From: Tannerella sp.
Lineage (GTDB): Bacteria; Bacteroidota; Bacteroidia; Bacteroidales; Tannerellaceae
Direction: 5' to 3'
Assembly (NCBI GenBank): GCA_031277235.1
Contig: JAITMT010000459.1
Span: 1 to 6,486 of the forward strand
DNA length: 6,486 bases
Shown: piece after piece, positions 1 through 5,814 of the stretch
How the letters are laid out: each line of letters begins with the position of its first letter
Numbering within the stretch: position 1 is the first letter of the stretch
Made by a program: the position numbers and the translations under genes
The notes under the pieces: generated by a model
What the model was told of the DNA's origin: nothing
Seen by the model: only the letters and a program-made list of their open reading frames with translations
Database searches by the model: none

Positions 1-355
1 TCTGATAAATTGGGTGTATTTTCTTTAGTTTCGACAAAATCTCTGTTTTTATTTACCTGCGTTTTGTAGTAAGCGTCAATGCGATTTTTCACTTCCTCAA
101 AACTGATGTCGCCTTCAATGTTTTGTTTGGCGATTTCGATGAGATATGCCGATGGTTTCAAGCCGTCAACCTGCTGCAAACCGATTGCCGTTCCTTTTCT
201 TTTTTATCGGGTTCGACTTGTTTTATGTATTGATCAAAATTGGTCATTGTCATTACGCTGTTTGCCTGAACGATAACAAAATTGTTGCTTTGTTCAATGA
301 GTTGCGAAAGGTCGTTGAACAGCGTTTGTTCGGGGAGTTGGATTTTACTGTTCAT
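1..355 (-). pseudogene. Frameshifted gene: DUF1016-like N-terminus joined to a Fic-family-like N-terminal region (partial at window edge)
   Basis: The minus-strand frame opens at ATG 355-353 and reads MNSKIQLPEQTLFNDLSQLI, then EQSNNFVIVQANSVMTM. This resembles the start of DUF1016/YhcG proteins, normally followed by a YW-x-x-G segment that is absent here. Instead it goes on through MTNFDQYIKQVEPDKKEK and stops at 158. The -1 frame, open from 203 to the window edge, encodes GTAIGLQQVDGLKPSAYL, then IEIAKQNIEGDISFEEVKN. I recognise this as the N-terminal, VbhA-antitoxin-like region that precedes the Fic domain in many Bacteroidota Fic proteins. One extra A in the A6 run (T200-205 on the plus strand) would join the two frames. 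The MTNFDQYI methionine could be the original Fic start, so the DUF1016-like piece may be a remnant fused upstream. Fic and DUF1016 genes often sit in type I restriction loci. The Fic catalytic motif lies outside the window, so the assignment rests on about 60 residues. A base-call error or an on/off A-tract cannot be excluded. Confidence 0.55.
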
Positions 356-458
356 TGATGTTATGTTTTTCTTTATTTTTTTTGTATATCTTTTTTGTCT
401 CTGTCGGTAATCTCTATCTATTTTAGGTAACCGTTATGTCATGAGTGTGTTTTGACGT

Positions 459-1922
459 TTATTTGCATAATTTTTTCTTCCATTCAAGAGAAAGTTCTTT
501 ATTGGATCTTGCAATATCACAAAAAAAATCATTCACTGTCAACGGATCCCCTTTCGGACTTTCATTTGCATTTCTAACCATACACATGGTACAAAACTCT
601 TTGTCGGCACATTGAATACACATAGGAAAATCTTTTTTACGCAAATCTCTTAAATATTGTACTTTTTCAGAATTATTCCAAATATCATTGAGAGATAATT
701 CTTTTACATTACCAACAATATAATCCTGCCAGCCGGCACATGGATATATATTTCCGTTTTCTGCTATGCAAATAGAGGAGTGGCAAACGCTACAAACAAA
801 ATCGTTTGGTGTAATATCTCGTTTCTTCTTAACTTCCATTTCCATTTGCTCTAAATATCCCCTATTATTCAATATTTTATTATTAATCAACTCTTTAACT
901 TCATTAACAGACAGACGACACAAAAGATTTTTTGTTGTATGATTATATCTTGCTATGATAACAAAATCCTCTCCTGCATGAATTTTATGCTTTGCTGCCC
1001 ATTTTAAGACATTATCATAACAGTTTTTATTTTGTTTCATAATTGGACAACTTATTTGCAGAGGAATATCGTTATCAATCAGTCTTAAAATTGCATTTTT
1101 CGTTTTTTCAAAACTTCCTTTCATTTGGGTTATTTCATCGTGAATAATGGGATCCATTGAATATAATGAGACCTGAACGCCTAAAAGAGGATTTTTCTTC
1201 ATTTCTTCTATGATTTCTTCATTAAGTAATGTTAAATTACTAAGCACATTCACAGAAAAATTATATTCCCTACATTTTCTTAAAAAGTCACAAAAATTTT
1301 TGTGCAACAATGGTTCACCTCCACTTAAAGTCAAATGCAACAGTCTCATATTTTTACATTGTTCTAAAATATCGTAAAATAAATCAGGGTCAATATTATT
1401 TATTTTATTCTCATGAGGAATATAACAATGAATACATCTTTCGTTGCATCTGCTTGTAATCTCGATGTGTAAATTTGTGAGTTGAGGTTTACCGTTAAAA
1501 TATTCTTCAAAAAACTCCTGTGTATCTTTTTTAGAAAGTATAACATCTTTGTTTGTTATTTTAGATTCTAATATCTTGTACGAAAATCTCTTGTCTTTTT
1601 CTTCACACTCCAGAAACGTTTTGCCAGATACAATAAACCCCTCCTGTTCAAGCATAAAATAAAATTCTTTTGCATCTTTCTTAATTCTATTAATATCAAC
1701 ATTTATAAATTGCTTATTGATTTTGTCAACAAGTTCATCAAGGGTTTGCGGGGCTTTGTCCAAAACAGAAAAAAAAACAGCCCCACTCTCCGATAGGATT
1801 TTATCACCGATGTGATTATCATTATTATTCGTTTGTTGATAACTGAAATTTCTATTGTCTGTTATATACCCAAACGACTTGTAGTTCCTGAATATTATAT
1901 TAGATTTTTGCTTGAAAAACAT
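459..1922 (-). CDS. Radical SAM/SPASM peptide maturase with N-terminal PqqD-like (RRE) domain
   Basis: This 487-residue protein probably modifies the small peptide encoded just upstream. Residues about 45-100 (GAVFFSVLDKAPQTLDELV onward, ending EQEGFIVSG) look like a PqqD-type RiPP recognition element that would bind the leader. The radical SAM domain follows: C159-x3-C163-x2-C166 for the 4Fe-4S cluster that cleaves S-adenosylmethionine, and SGGEP at 200-204. The C-terminal SPASM domain carries C377, C380, C385, the G390-x4-C395 signature, C435-x2-C438-x5-C444-x2-C447, and C468. These are enough cysteines for two auxiliary clusters, although the last pair has two rather than the usual three residues between cysteines. 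There is no signal peptide or membrane segment, so it should be cytoplasmic. The length is typical of RRE-rSAM-SPASM maturases. The ATG lies 68 nt after the precursor stop and has no Shine-Dalgarno sequence. The gene is very AT-rich (for example 14 G/C in bases 1201-1260). The reaction (thioether, C-C, ether or other crosslink) cannot be told from sequence. Confidence 0.93.
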   Translation of the reverse strand: MFFKQKSNIIFRNYKSFGYITDNRNFSYQQTNNNDNHIGDKILSESGAVFFSVLDKAPQTLDELVDKINKQFINVDINRIKKDAKEFYFMLEQEGFIVSGKTFLECEEKDKRFSYKILESKITNKDVILSKKDTQEFFEEYFNGKPQLTNLHIEITSRCNERCIHCYIPHENKINNIDPDLFYDILEQCKNMRLLHLTLSGGEPLLHKNFCDFLRKCREYNFSVNVLSNLTLLNEEIIEEMKKNPLLGVQVSLYSMDPIIHDEITQMKGSFEKTKNAILRLIDNDIPLQISCPIMKQNKNCYDNVLKWAAKHKIHAGEDFVIIARYNHTTKNLLCRLSVNEVKELINNKILNNRGYLEQMEMEVKKKRDITPNDFVCSVCHSSICIAENGNIYPCAGWQDYIVGNVKELSLNDIWNNSEKVQYLRDLRKKDFPMCIQCADKEFCTMCMVRNANESPKGDPLTVNDFFCDIARSNKELSLEWKKKLCK

Positions 1923-1937
1923 AAATATATTTATTAA

Positions 1938-1982
1938 TAATCAGGAGACGATGTGATACAATTAAAACACGTCTCCTGATTA
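1938..1982 (-). promoter_or_regulatory. Perfect 13-bp hairpin between precursor and maturase genes (attenuator or RNA-stabilising stem)
   Basis: The arms TAATCAGGAGACG (1938-1950) and CGTCTCCTGATTA (1970-1982) are exact reverse complements around a 19-nt loop. In the minus-strand transcript the stem starts 8 nt after the precursor stop codon. The downstream side is AU-rich (TTAATAAATATATTT) but has no clean U-run, so a full Rho-independent terminator is unlikely. Partial termination, or protection of the upstream message from 3' decay, would give more precursor than enzyme. This arrangement is common in RiPP operons. The structure is seen directly; its role is inferred. Confidence 0.8.
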
Positions 1983-1990
1983 GAAATTCA

Positions 1991-2107
1991 TTAACGACCA
2001 CTTGGTCTTGGTGGCTTACAAGGGCGTCCGCTCGGTTTACTATTAGGACGGCATTCTGCCATCTTTTTAGTACTTTGTGCCAAAATTTCAGGCTTTGTAT
2101 AAACCAT
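1991..2107 (-). CDS. Probable RiPP precursor peptide, 38 aa, Pro/Arg-rich two-repeat core with two cysteines
   Basis: I translated this from the sequence; it is too short for routine gene calling. The leader reads MVYTKPEILAQSTKKMAE (residues 1-18). The rest is two imperfect repeats, CRPNSKPSGR (19-28), then P29, then CKPPRPSGR (30-38). The core of residues 19-38 has six prolines, four arginines, two lysines and no acidic residue, with cysteines at 19 and 30. Support for a real gene: AAGGAGG six bases before the ATG, a Bacteroides-type promoter upstream, a position directly before a radical SAM/SPASM maturase with a leader-binding domain, and repeats kept at protein level but with mostly different codons. 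The leader's Y-x-K-P-x-x-L-A-x-S pattern recalls short leaders of other rSAM-modified cysteine-rich peptides, but that is an impression from memory. There is no Gly-Gly export site or signal peptide, and no protease or transporter in the window. The core composition recalls proline-rich antimicrobial peptides; an antibacterial role is only a guess. Confidence 0.85.
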   Translation of the reverse strand: MVYTKPEILAQSTKKMAECRPNSKPSGRPCKPPRPSGR

Positions 2108-2113
2108 ATATTA

Positions 2114-2120
2114 CCTCCTT
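2114..2120 (-). promoter_or_regulatory. Strong Shine-Dalgarno sequence of the precursor gene
   Basis: AAGGAGG lies on the minus strand with six bases (TAATAT) between it and the ATG at 2107. It fixes the start of the 38-codon gene. It stands out because no other start visible here (hsdM, the maturase, the broken gene at 355) has such a site, as is usual in Bacteroidota. Confidence 0.85.
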
Positions 2121-2162
2121 TTTAAAAAATTAATAATAATGAAGAAACAACAAAATTTGTGC

Positions 2163-2193
2163 CAAATCTAACAAAATAAATATTTATGCCAAA
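2163..2193 (-). promoter_or_regulatory. Bacteroides-type promoter of the RiPP cassette
   Basis: On the minus strand a TTTG (2193-2190) is followed after exactly 19 nt by TAGATTTG (2170-2163). This fits the Bacteroides -33 TTTG / -7 TAnnTTTG consensus. The transcript should begin near 2155-2160, leaving a leader of about 50 nt before the precursor ATG. The -33 element overlaps the edge of the inverted repeat at 2192-2245, so a protein bound there could repress or activate. The match is seen; activity is inferred. Confidence 0.7.
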
Positions 2194-2245
2194 ATGTCAT
2201 AATTGTTTGTCGAAATTTCGTAAATGAAGTGCAATTATGACATTT
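2192..2245. repeat. 14-bp inverted repeat with an internal CGAAATTTCG palindrome upstream of the RiPP promoter
   Basis: AAATGTCATAATTG (2192-2205) and CAATTATGACATTT (2232-2245) are perfect reverse complements with a 26-nt spacer. The spacer holds the 10-bp palindrome CGAAATTTCG (2211-2220). The repeat lies between the hsdS stop (2289) and the RiPP promoter and touches its -33 box. It could be an operator for the cassette. As RNA it could be the end of the hsdS transcript: a 14-bp stem followed by UUUU and then AU-rich sequence, which is a weak terminator. The sequence alone does not decide between these. Confidence 0.75.
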
Positions 2246-2254
2246 GCAATGTCA
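2238..2254. repeat. Extra TGACATT half-sites forming an alternative small hairpin
   Basis: TGACATT (2238-2244) and its reverse complement AATGTCA (2248-2254) lie three bases apart. A third copy, AATGTCA, is at 2193-2199 within the left arm of the larger inverted repeat. The segment at 2239-2244 can therefore pair either with 2248-2253 (6-bp stem, 3-nt loop) or with the far arm at 2192-2205 (14-bp stem). The two structures are mutually exclusive in RNA. On DNA the three copies look like half-sites for a regulator. No regulator gene is visible nearby. Confidence 0.55.
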
Positions 2255-2288
2255 AAATAATTCAAACACAAAATTAAAAACTTTGGTT

Positions 2289-3677
2289 TTAGGTTAGCAT
2301 TAATGTTTGATTGTGACTATTATTCACCTCCCTTTCCACCATCTCCTTCGCCTCCATCAACAATTCTTCACTTTCCGTACGAAGCCCAAAACTTTCCTGA
2401 ATTAAGGCGGAAATTTGTTGTTGAATGGGCATCGGAATTTTCGGGATGATGACCTGTTCAATTTCCGAAGGTTTCCAGTGTTGGATGATTGAGCCGCCGG
2501 CATCCCGTTCGGCTTGCATTTTTACGACTTCAGAGTTTAGCACTAATGTTACGTAATCGGGTAAAAAATCCTTGTTCGTTACCGTTAGATGCAGCAATGC
2601 GCCCGAAGTGATAATGTCTGTATCCTGCTCTATTTTGTAGGCGATTCCTATGGTTCCGTCTTTTGACAAAAGGATGGTGTCTTTCTTTGGCTGCAAGCCT
2701 GAATTTCCGAATTTCGATTTGTCTAAAAAAATATCCGTTTCAGTTAATCCGAACTTCGATACATTGGCAACACGGATAAATGGAATGCCTTCTGTTTTGT
2801 AGGCGTCGCTTCCCGGCTCTACGGATTTTTTGATGCTGACAATTCTGTTTAGCCGTTCTGTTTCAAAACGTTCAATATGCTTTATCATTTCCTCATACTT
2901 CGGCTGATAATACTCCGCATCCATCCGCCCCGTCGCCAAAAACGATTCTTTGAACCTTTTGATATTTATTCCTTTTTCGCTTGGTGTAAAATCTTTTAAA
3001 CCGAGAGTTTCCAAAAGTAATTCTTCGGCTTGACGGTAGATTTGTTGAGATAAAATTCTGTCTTTATTGGCTTTTTCAAAACGGTTTCTGATTTCATTCT
3101 GAAAAGCTATCGGTAAAAGCGGAATTTCAATCTCTTTTACTTCTTCGGGATTGACATTGGTTTGGTTAATGGATTGGCGGGCGCGTCTTTTTACATCCCA
3201 AACGCCTTGCTTTGTATTCAAAAAAGTTGCCAGATATTCGGGCAGAATGACATTTTCGTCGGGATTGAAACGCACCAAATACGAAGCAAAAGTTTTGGGA
3301 ATTTTGTTATTCTGATAATAAACGCCGGTACGTCCAACCCATTCAAATGAGTTTGTCCTATTGAAAAGTACATCTCTGTCTTTCAGTTCAAACTTTTGAA
3401 ATTCATATTTTGAAATATCCGCACATTTATCTACTTCCAAATCGCACAGCATATTGTGAATTTCATTCATCCTGTAAATCGGATAACCTTTATTCTCTTC
3501 ATTCATTGATACCGAAATTCCATATTGTGACGATTTCAGAATGTCGCCTATTTTAAGGTACTTCAAGAGCGGATTCTTTTTGGGTTGTTTTGTCCAAAAA
3601 TCGCTGTCCATTCGGAAATCTTTATTTTCCGCCGACTCTGAAAACCTCACCTCGCTCACTTCCAGCCCTTCCAACAA
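2289..3677 (-). CDS. hsdS: Restriction-modification specificity subunit (HsdS type), non-ATG start or frameshift-fused to HsdM
   Basis: This subunit chooses the DNA sequence that the neighbouring methyltransferase modifies. It has the usual two-fold layout: first target-recognition domain about 15-190, helical spacer 190-235, second target-recognition domain about 240-415, C-terminal helical region 416-450. The two halves begin with matching motifs, FRMDSDFW (21-28) and GRMDAEYY (250-257), a hallmark of the family. LEGLEVSEV near the N-terminus is also typical. The start is odd. The only nearby in-frame start-like codons are TTGs at 3677 and 3674. The first ATG is at residue 23, inside conserved sequence. 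The frame stays open upstream, adding GRPFDEEKYKR back to the T8 run at 3719-3712 that ends in the hsdM stop codon. Those 11 residues look like genuine protein, so the subunit may be made by a -1 shift from hsdM or be fused in T9 variants. The listed start is the TTG; its true N-terminus is uncertain. The stop is TAA at 2289-2291. Confidence 0.92.
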   Translation of the reverse strand: MLEGLEVSEVRFSESAENKDFRMDSDFWTKQPKKNPLLKYLKIGDILKSSQYGISVSMNEENKGYPIYRMNEIHNMLCDLEVDKCADISKYEFQKFELKDRDVLFNRTNSFEWVGRTGVYYQNNKIPKTFASYLVRFNPDENVILPEYLATFLNTKQGVWDVKRRARQSINQTNVNPEEVKEIEIPLLPIAFQNEIRNRFEKANKDRILSQQIYRQAEELLLETLGLKDFTPSEKGINIKRFKESFLATGRMDAEYYQPKYEEMIKHIERFETERLNRIVSIKKSVEPGSDAYKTEGIPFIRVANVSKFGLTETDIFLDKSKFGNSGLQPKKDTILLSKDGTIGIAYKIEQDTDIITSGALLHLTVTNKDFLPDYVTLVLNSEVVKMQAERDAGGSIIQHWKPSEIEQVIIPKIPMPIQQQISALIQESFGLRTESEELLMEAKEMVEREVNNSHNQTLMLT

Positions 3678-3709
3678 GCGTTTATATTTTTCCTCATCGA
3701 AAGGGCGGC

Positions 3710-3719
3710 CTAAAAAAAA
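3710..3719 (-). other. T8 run ending at the hsdM stop: candidate -1 frameshift or phase-variation site
   Basis: On the coding strand hsdM ends AGT TTT TTT TAG, that is T8 followed by AG. In the -1 frame the same bases read AAG TTT TTT TTA GGC and continue without a stop through GRPFDEEKYKR into hsdS. The in-frame string T TTT TTT fits the X XXY YYZ slippery pattern. One added T (T9) would also fuse the two genes into about 1164 residues. One lost T would enter the third frame, which stops within eight codons (TTT AGG CCG CCC TTT CGA TGA). The bases are seen; slippage is inferred. Confidence 0.6.
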
Positions 3720-5785
3720 CTTAATCGCTCTTTTTTGGCAAACTCGGCAAAGGCTTCTGCGATGCCATCTTGCGTTAGACCGTCGTGGTTAAAAAGGTCG
3801 TGCTTTACAATTAAATGTTGGTGCATATCAAATGCGTAATCATCCAGATTTTTCGGATTGGCGACGTATTCTGTTTGCGGCTCGCACACCATATTCAGTT
3901 CCGCCTGTTCGTATTGCGGCGCCAATTTGTATTTTGGGATGTCGCGTTTTCGCAGATATATTTTATCGCCGCTGTTGTCTTTGCTCGGCTCTTGCATCGT
4001 GGCAAAGAAAATGGGATAATCGTCTTTTTTCGGACAGAGTTTATCGTCCCATTTTTGTACAAACAGCACGGACGTTTTTGTGCCGGTGTGCGGTTTAAAC
4101 ACGTTTCCGTGCAAGCCGACAACAGCGAGAATACGACAACGCTCTGCAATAAATTCACGGATTTGCTTGTCGCTCGAATTGTTGAAACGCCCTTGAGGAA
4201 GTACAATCGCCATTCGTCCGCCCGGTTTCAAAAAATCGAGATTGCGCTCTATGAAAAGAATATCGCGACCAACGGCGGTTTGGTATTTCCCGTTTTCTTT
4301 TTTACCCAAATCGTATTTCGCCAAAATGCGGCTTTCCTTGATGTCTCCCGCAAACGGCGGATTTGCCATCAGGATATCGAAAATAAATTCCTTGTTGCTG
4401 CTTTGGTTTGTTCGCAATTTTTTTAGTTTTTTCCATCCGTTGTTGTAGGTATCCGTCCATTTTTCATCTTTCTGCATTTCGTCCCAGCGTTCGTAATCCA
4501 GCGTATTGAGGTGCATGACGTTTGTTTGTCCGTCTCCTGCAATGAGATTTAGTGTACGGGCAACGCGCACGGCTTTTTCGTCAAAATCTATGGCGAATAC
4601 TTTTTCGTTTACATAATCTATACATTCTGCGGGCTTTTTTTCCAAGGTAAACAAATGGCTTTTGTCCAAACCTTTCGATTTCAAAATTTCTTCCCACACA
4701 TAAAAAATGGTGTGTACCGGAAAACCGCAACTGCCTGCTGCCGTATCAATCATCGTTTCCGTTTCCTGCGGATTGAGCATTTTCACGCACATATCAATCA
4801 CGTATCGCGGTGTAAAATATTGCCCTTTTTCGCCTTTGCTGCTTTTGTTTATGAGGTATTCGAAGGCTTCGTCCACCACTTCCAAATTGGAATTAAACAA
4901 TTTTACATCTTGTAGCGAGGCAACGCAAACGGAAAGATGCGAAGGGGTAAGCATAATTTTTGCGTCATCGCCGAAAACGCCTTCCCACTTATTTTTTGCA
5001 TTGTCGAAAAGCGTTTGAATTTTGTTTTTGAGTTCGGTTTCGGTGTCGCCATAATTGCGAAATTCGAGGTTGCGGCTGTTGTTTCTTCCGCTTTCCATTT
5101 CGTCGAAAAGTTTGGTAAAAATCAACTTGAAAAGTTCTTCAAAAACATCAACGCCTGCATTTGCCAGCACCTCGTCTTCCATTTCGAGAATCAGGTCTTT
5201 AAGTGATTTCCGTTCGTTTACGAGTTTGTCTTTGGCGATTAAGTCGGCAATTTTCCAACGCTCGGAAAGAATGTCGCTCAGTTTTTCGGTGGCTTTCGGA
5301 ATGTCGGGAATGTCTTCAAAATAATTCGGATCTTTGCGGTGATAATAGGAAATTTGATTGCCGTTTGTCCACACACCGATTGGCGCTCCGGTAGCGTTGC
5401 AATAGGATTTCAGTTGCTCTTTTCCGTCTTTGAGTTTCGGCTTTTTGAGTTCTACGATTATATATGGCGTGGTGGTTTGGTCTTTATCGAAAATCACGAT
5501 GTCGGCGCGTTTTTTTTCGCGTCCGAAAACCACGTTGTATTCCAATTCTATTCGGTCGGCGGGATATTTGTAATCGTCCAACAAAATTTCGAGATAGAGT
5601 TGTCGCACCGCTTCTTCGGGTGTAAGTTTTATCTCTTTTTTCCGCACAAGGCATTGTGTATAAGGAATTTCTTTGCCTGTTTTATCGGCTTTTAAGATAA
5701 TTCTTTGTTCAAATCCGGCAACTTGTATCAAATTGAACTGCGCCTGATGGTAGTCGGAGTCTTTTAATATCTCTTGAAGTAACAT
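3710..5785 (-). CDS. hsdM: HsdM-like N6-adenine DNA methyltransferase with fused HsdR-N/PD-(D/E)xK-like domain
   Basis: This 691-residue protein transfers a methyl group from S-adenosylmethionine to adenine at sites chosen by the adjacent HsdS. Residues about 45-170 resemble the N-terminal domain of type I restriction R subunits, with D95 in RADIVIFD and E112-x-K114 in YIIVELKKP, a PD-(D/E)xK pattern. A helical region (about 195-310) leads to the catalytic domain: GQYFTP at 321-326, SAM-binding motif I D347-TAAGSCGF (the more common form is DPACGSGGF), acidic D400/D402 after the next strand, and catalytic NPPF at 475-478. The HsdM helical C-terminus ends in KKERLSFF. The ATG at 5785 lies 29 nt after the cysS stop, without a clear promoter or ribosome binding site, so it may share the cysS transcript. 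The stop TAG overlaps a T8 run. No HsdR helicase/translocase lies in the window. The protein could be part of a type I system with hsdR elsewhere, or a BcgI-like enzyme with nuclease and methylase in one chain. Confidence 0.93.
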   Translation of the reverse strand: MLLQEILKDSDYHQAQFNLIQVAGFEQRIILKADKTGKEIPYTQCLVRKKEIKLTPEEAVRQLYLEILLDDYKYPADRIELEYNVVFGREKKRADIVIFDKDQTTTPYIIVELKKPKLKDGKEQLKSYCNATGAPIGVWTNGNQISYYHRKDPNYFEDIPDIPKATEKLSDILSERWKIADLIAKDKLVNERKSLKDLILEMEDEVLANAGVDVFEELFKLIFTKLFDEMESGRNNSRNLEFRNYGDTETELKNKIQTLFDNAKNKWEGVFGDDAKIMLTPSHLSVCVASLQDVKLFNSNLEVVDEAFEYLINKSSKGEKGQYFTPRYVIDMCVKMLNPQETETMIDTAAGSCGFPVHTIFYVWEEILKSKGLDKSHLFTLEKKPAECIDYVNEKVFAIDFDEKAVRVARTLNLIAGDGQTNVMHLNTLDYERWDEMQKDEKWTDTYNNGWKKLKKLRTNQSSNKEFIFDILMANPPFAGDIKESRILAKYDLGKKENGKYQTAVGRDILFIERNLDFLKPGGRMAIVLPQGRFNNSSDKQIREFIAERCRILAVVGLHGNVFKPHTGTKTSVLFVQKWDDKLCPKKDDYPIFFATMQEPSKDNSGDKIYLRKRDIPKYKLAPQYEQAELNMVCEPQTEYVANPKNLDDYAFDMHQHLIVKHDLFNHDGLTQDGIAEAFAEFAKKERLSFF

Positions 5786-5814
5786 TTATCTTATATTAAT
5801 CAATTAATAATCGC

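Noticed and set aside
79..358. Two overlapping plus-strand frames opposite the DUF1016/Fic-like gene
   Set aside because: The minus strand carries recognisable protein sequence across the same bases. The plus frames have no support.
433..445. ATGTCAT-containing sequence downstream of the maturase, similar to the arm at 2194-2200
   Set aside because: Only about seven bases are shared, which is not enough to call flanking repeats or an insertion boundary.
356..458. 103-nt spacer between the maturase stop and the broken gene, examined for terminator or promoter
   Set aside because: It contains only a GGTAACC palindrome and T/A-rich runs. There is no stem with a U-run and no TAnnTTTG box at the right spacing.
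2170..2204. Ten-codon minus-strand ORF (MTFWHKYLFC) ahead of the precursor
   Set aside because: It overlaps the inverted repeat and promoter, has no ribosome binding site and ends before the expected transcript start.
3815..4426. 203-codon open frame on the plus strand opposite hsdM
   Set aside because: It lies wholly antisense to conserved methyltransferase sequence, has a composition unlike a protein family, and is one of many such shadows over hsdM.
5339..5695. 118-codon plus-strand open frame opposite the nuclease-like domain of hsdM
   Set aside because: It is antisense to the clearly coding PD-(D/E)xK-like region and shows no recognisable motif, promoter or ribosome binding site.
5791..5812. 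AT-rich dyad ATTAATTGATTAAT between cysS and hsdM
   Set aside because: It is short, made only of A/T apart from one G, and easily expected by chance in AT-rich spacer. It fits neither a terminator nor the Bacteroides promoter pattern.
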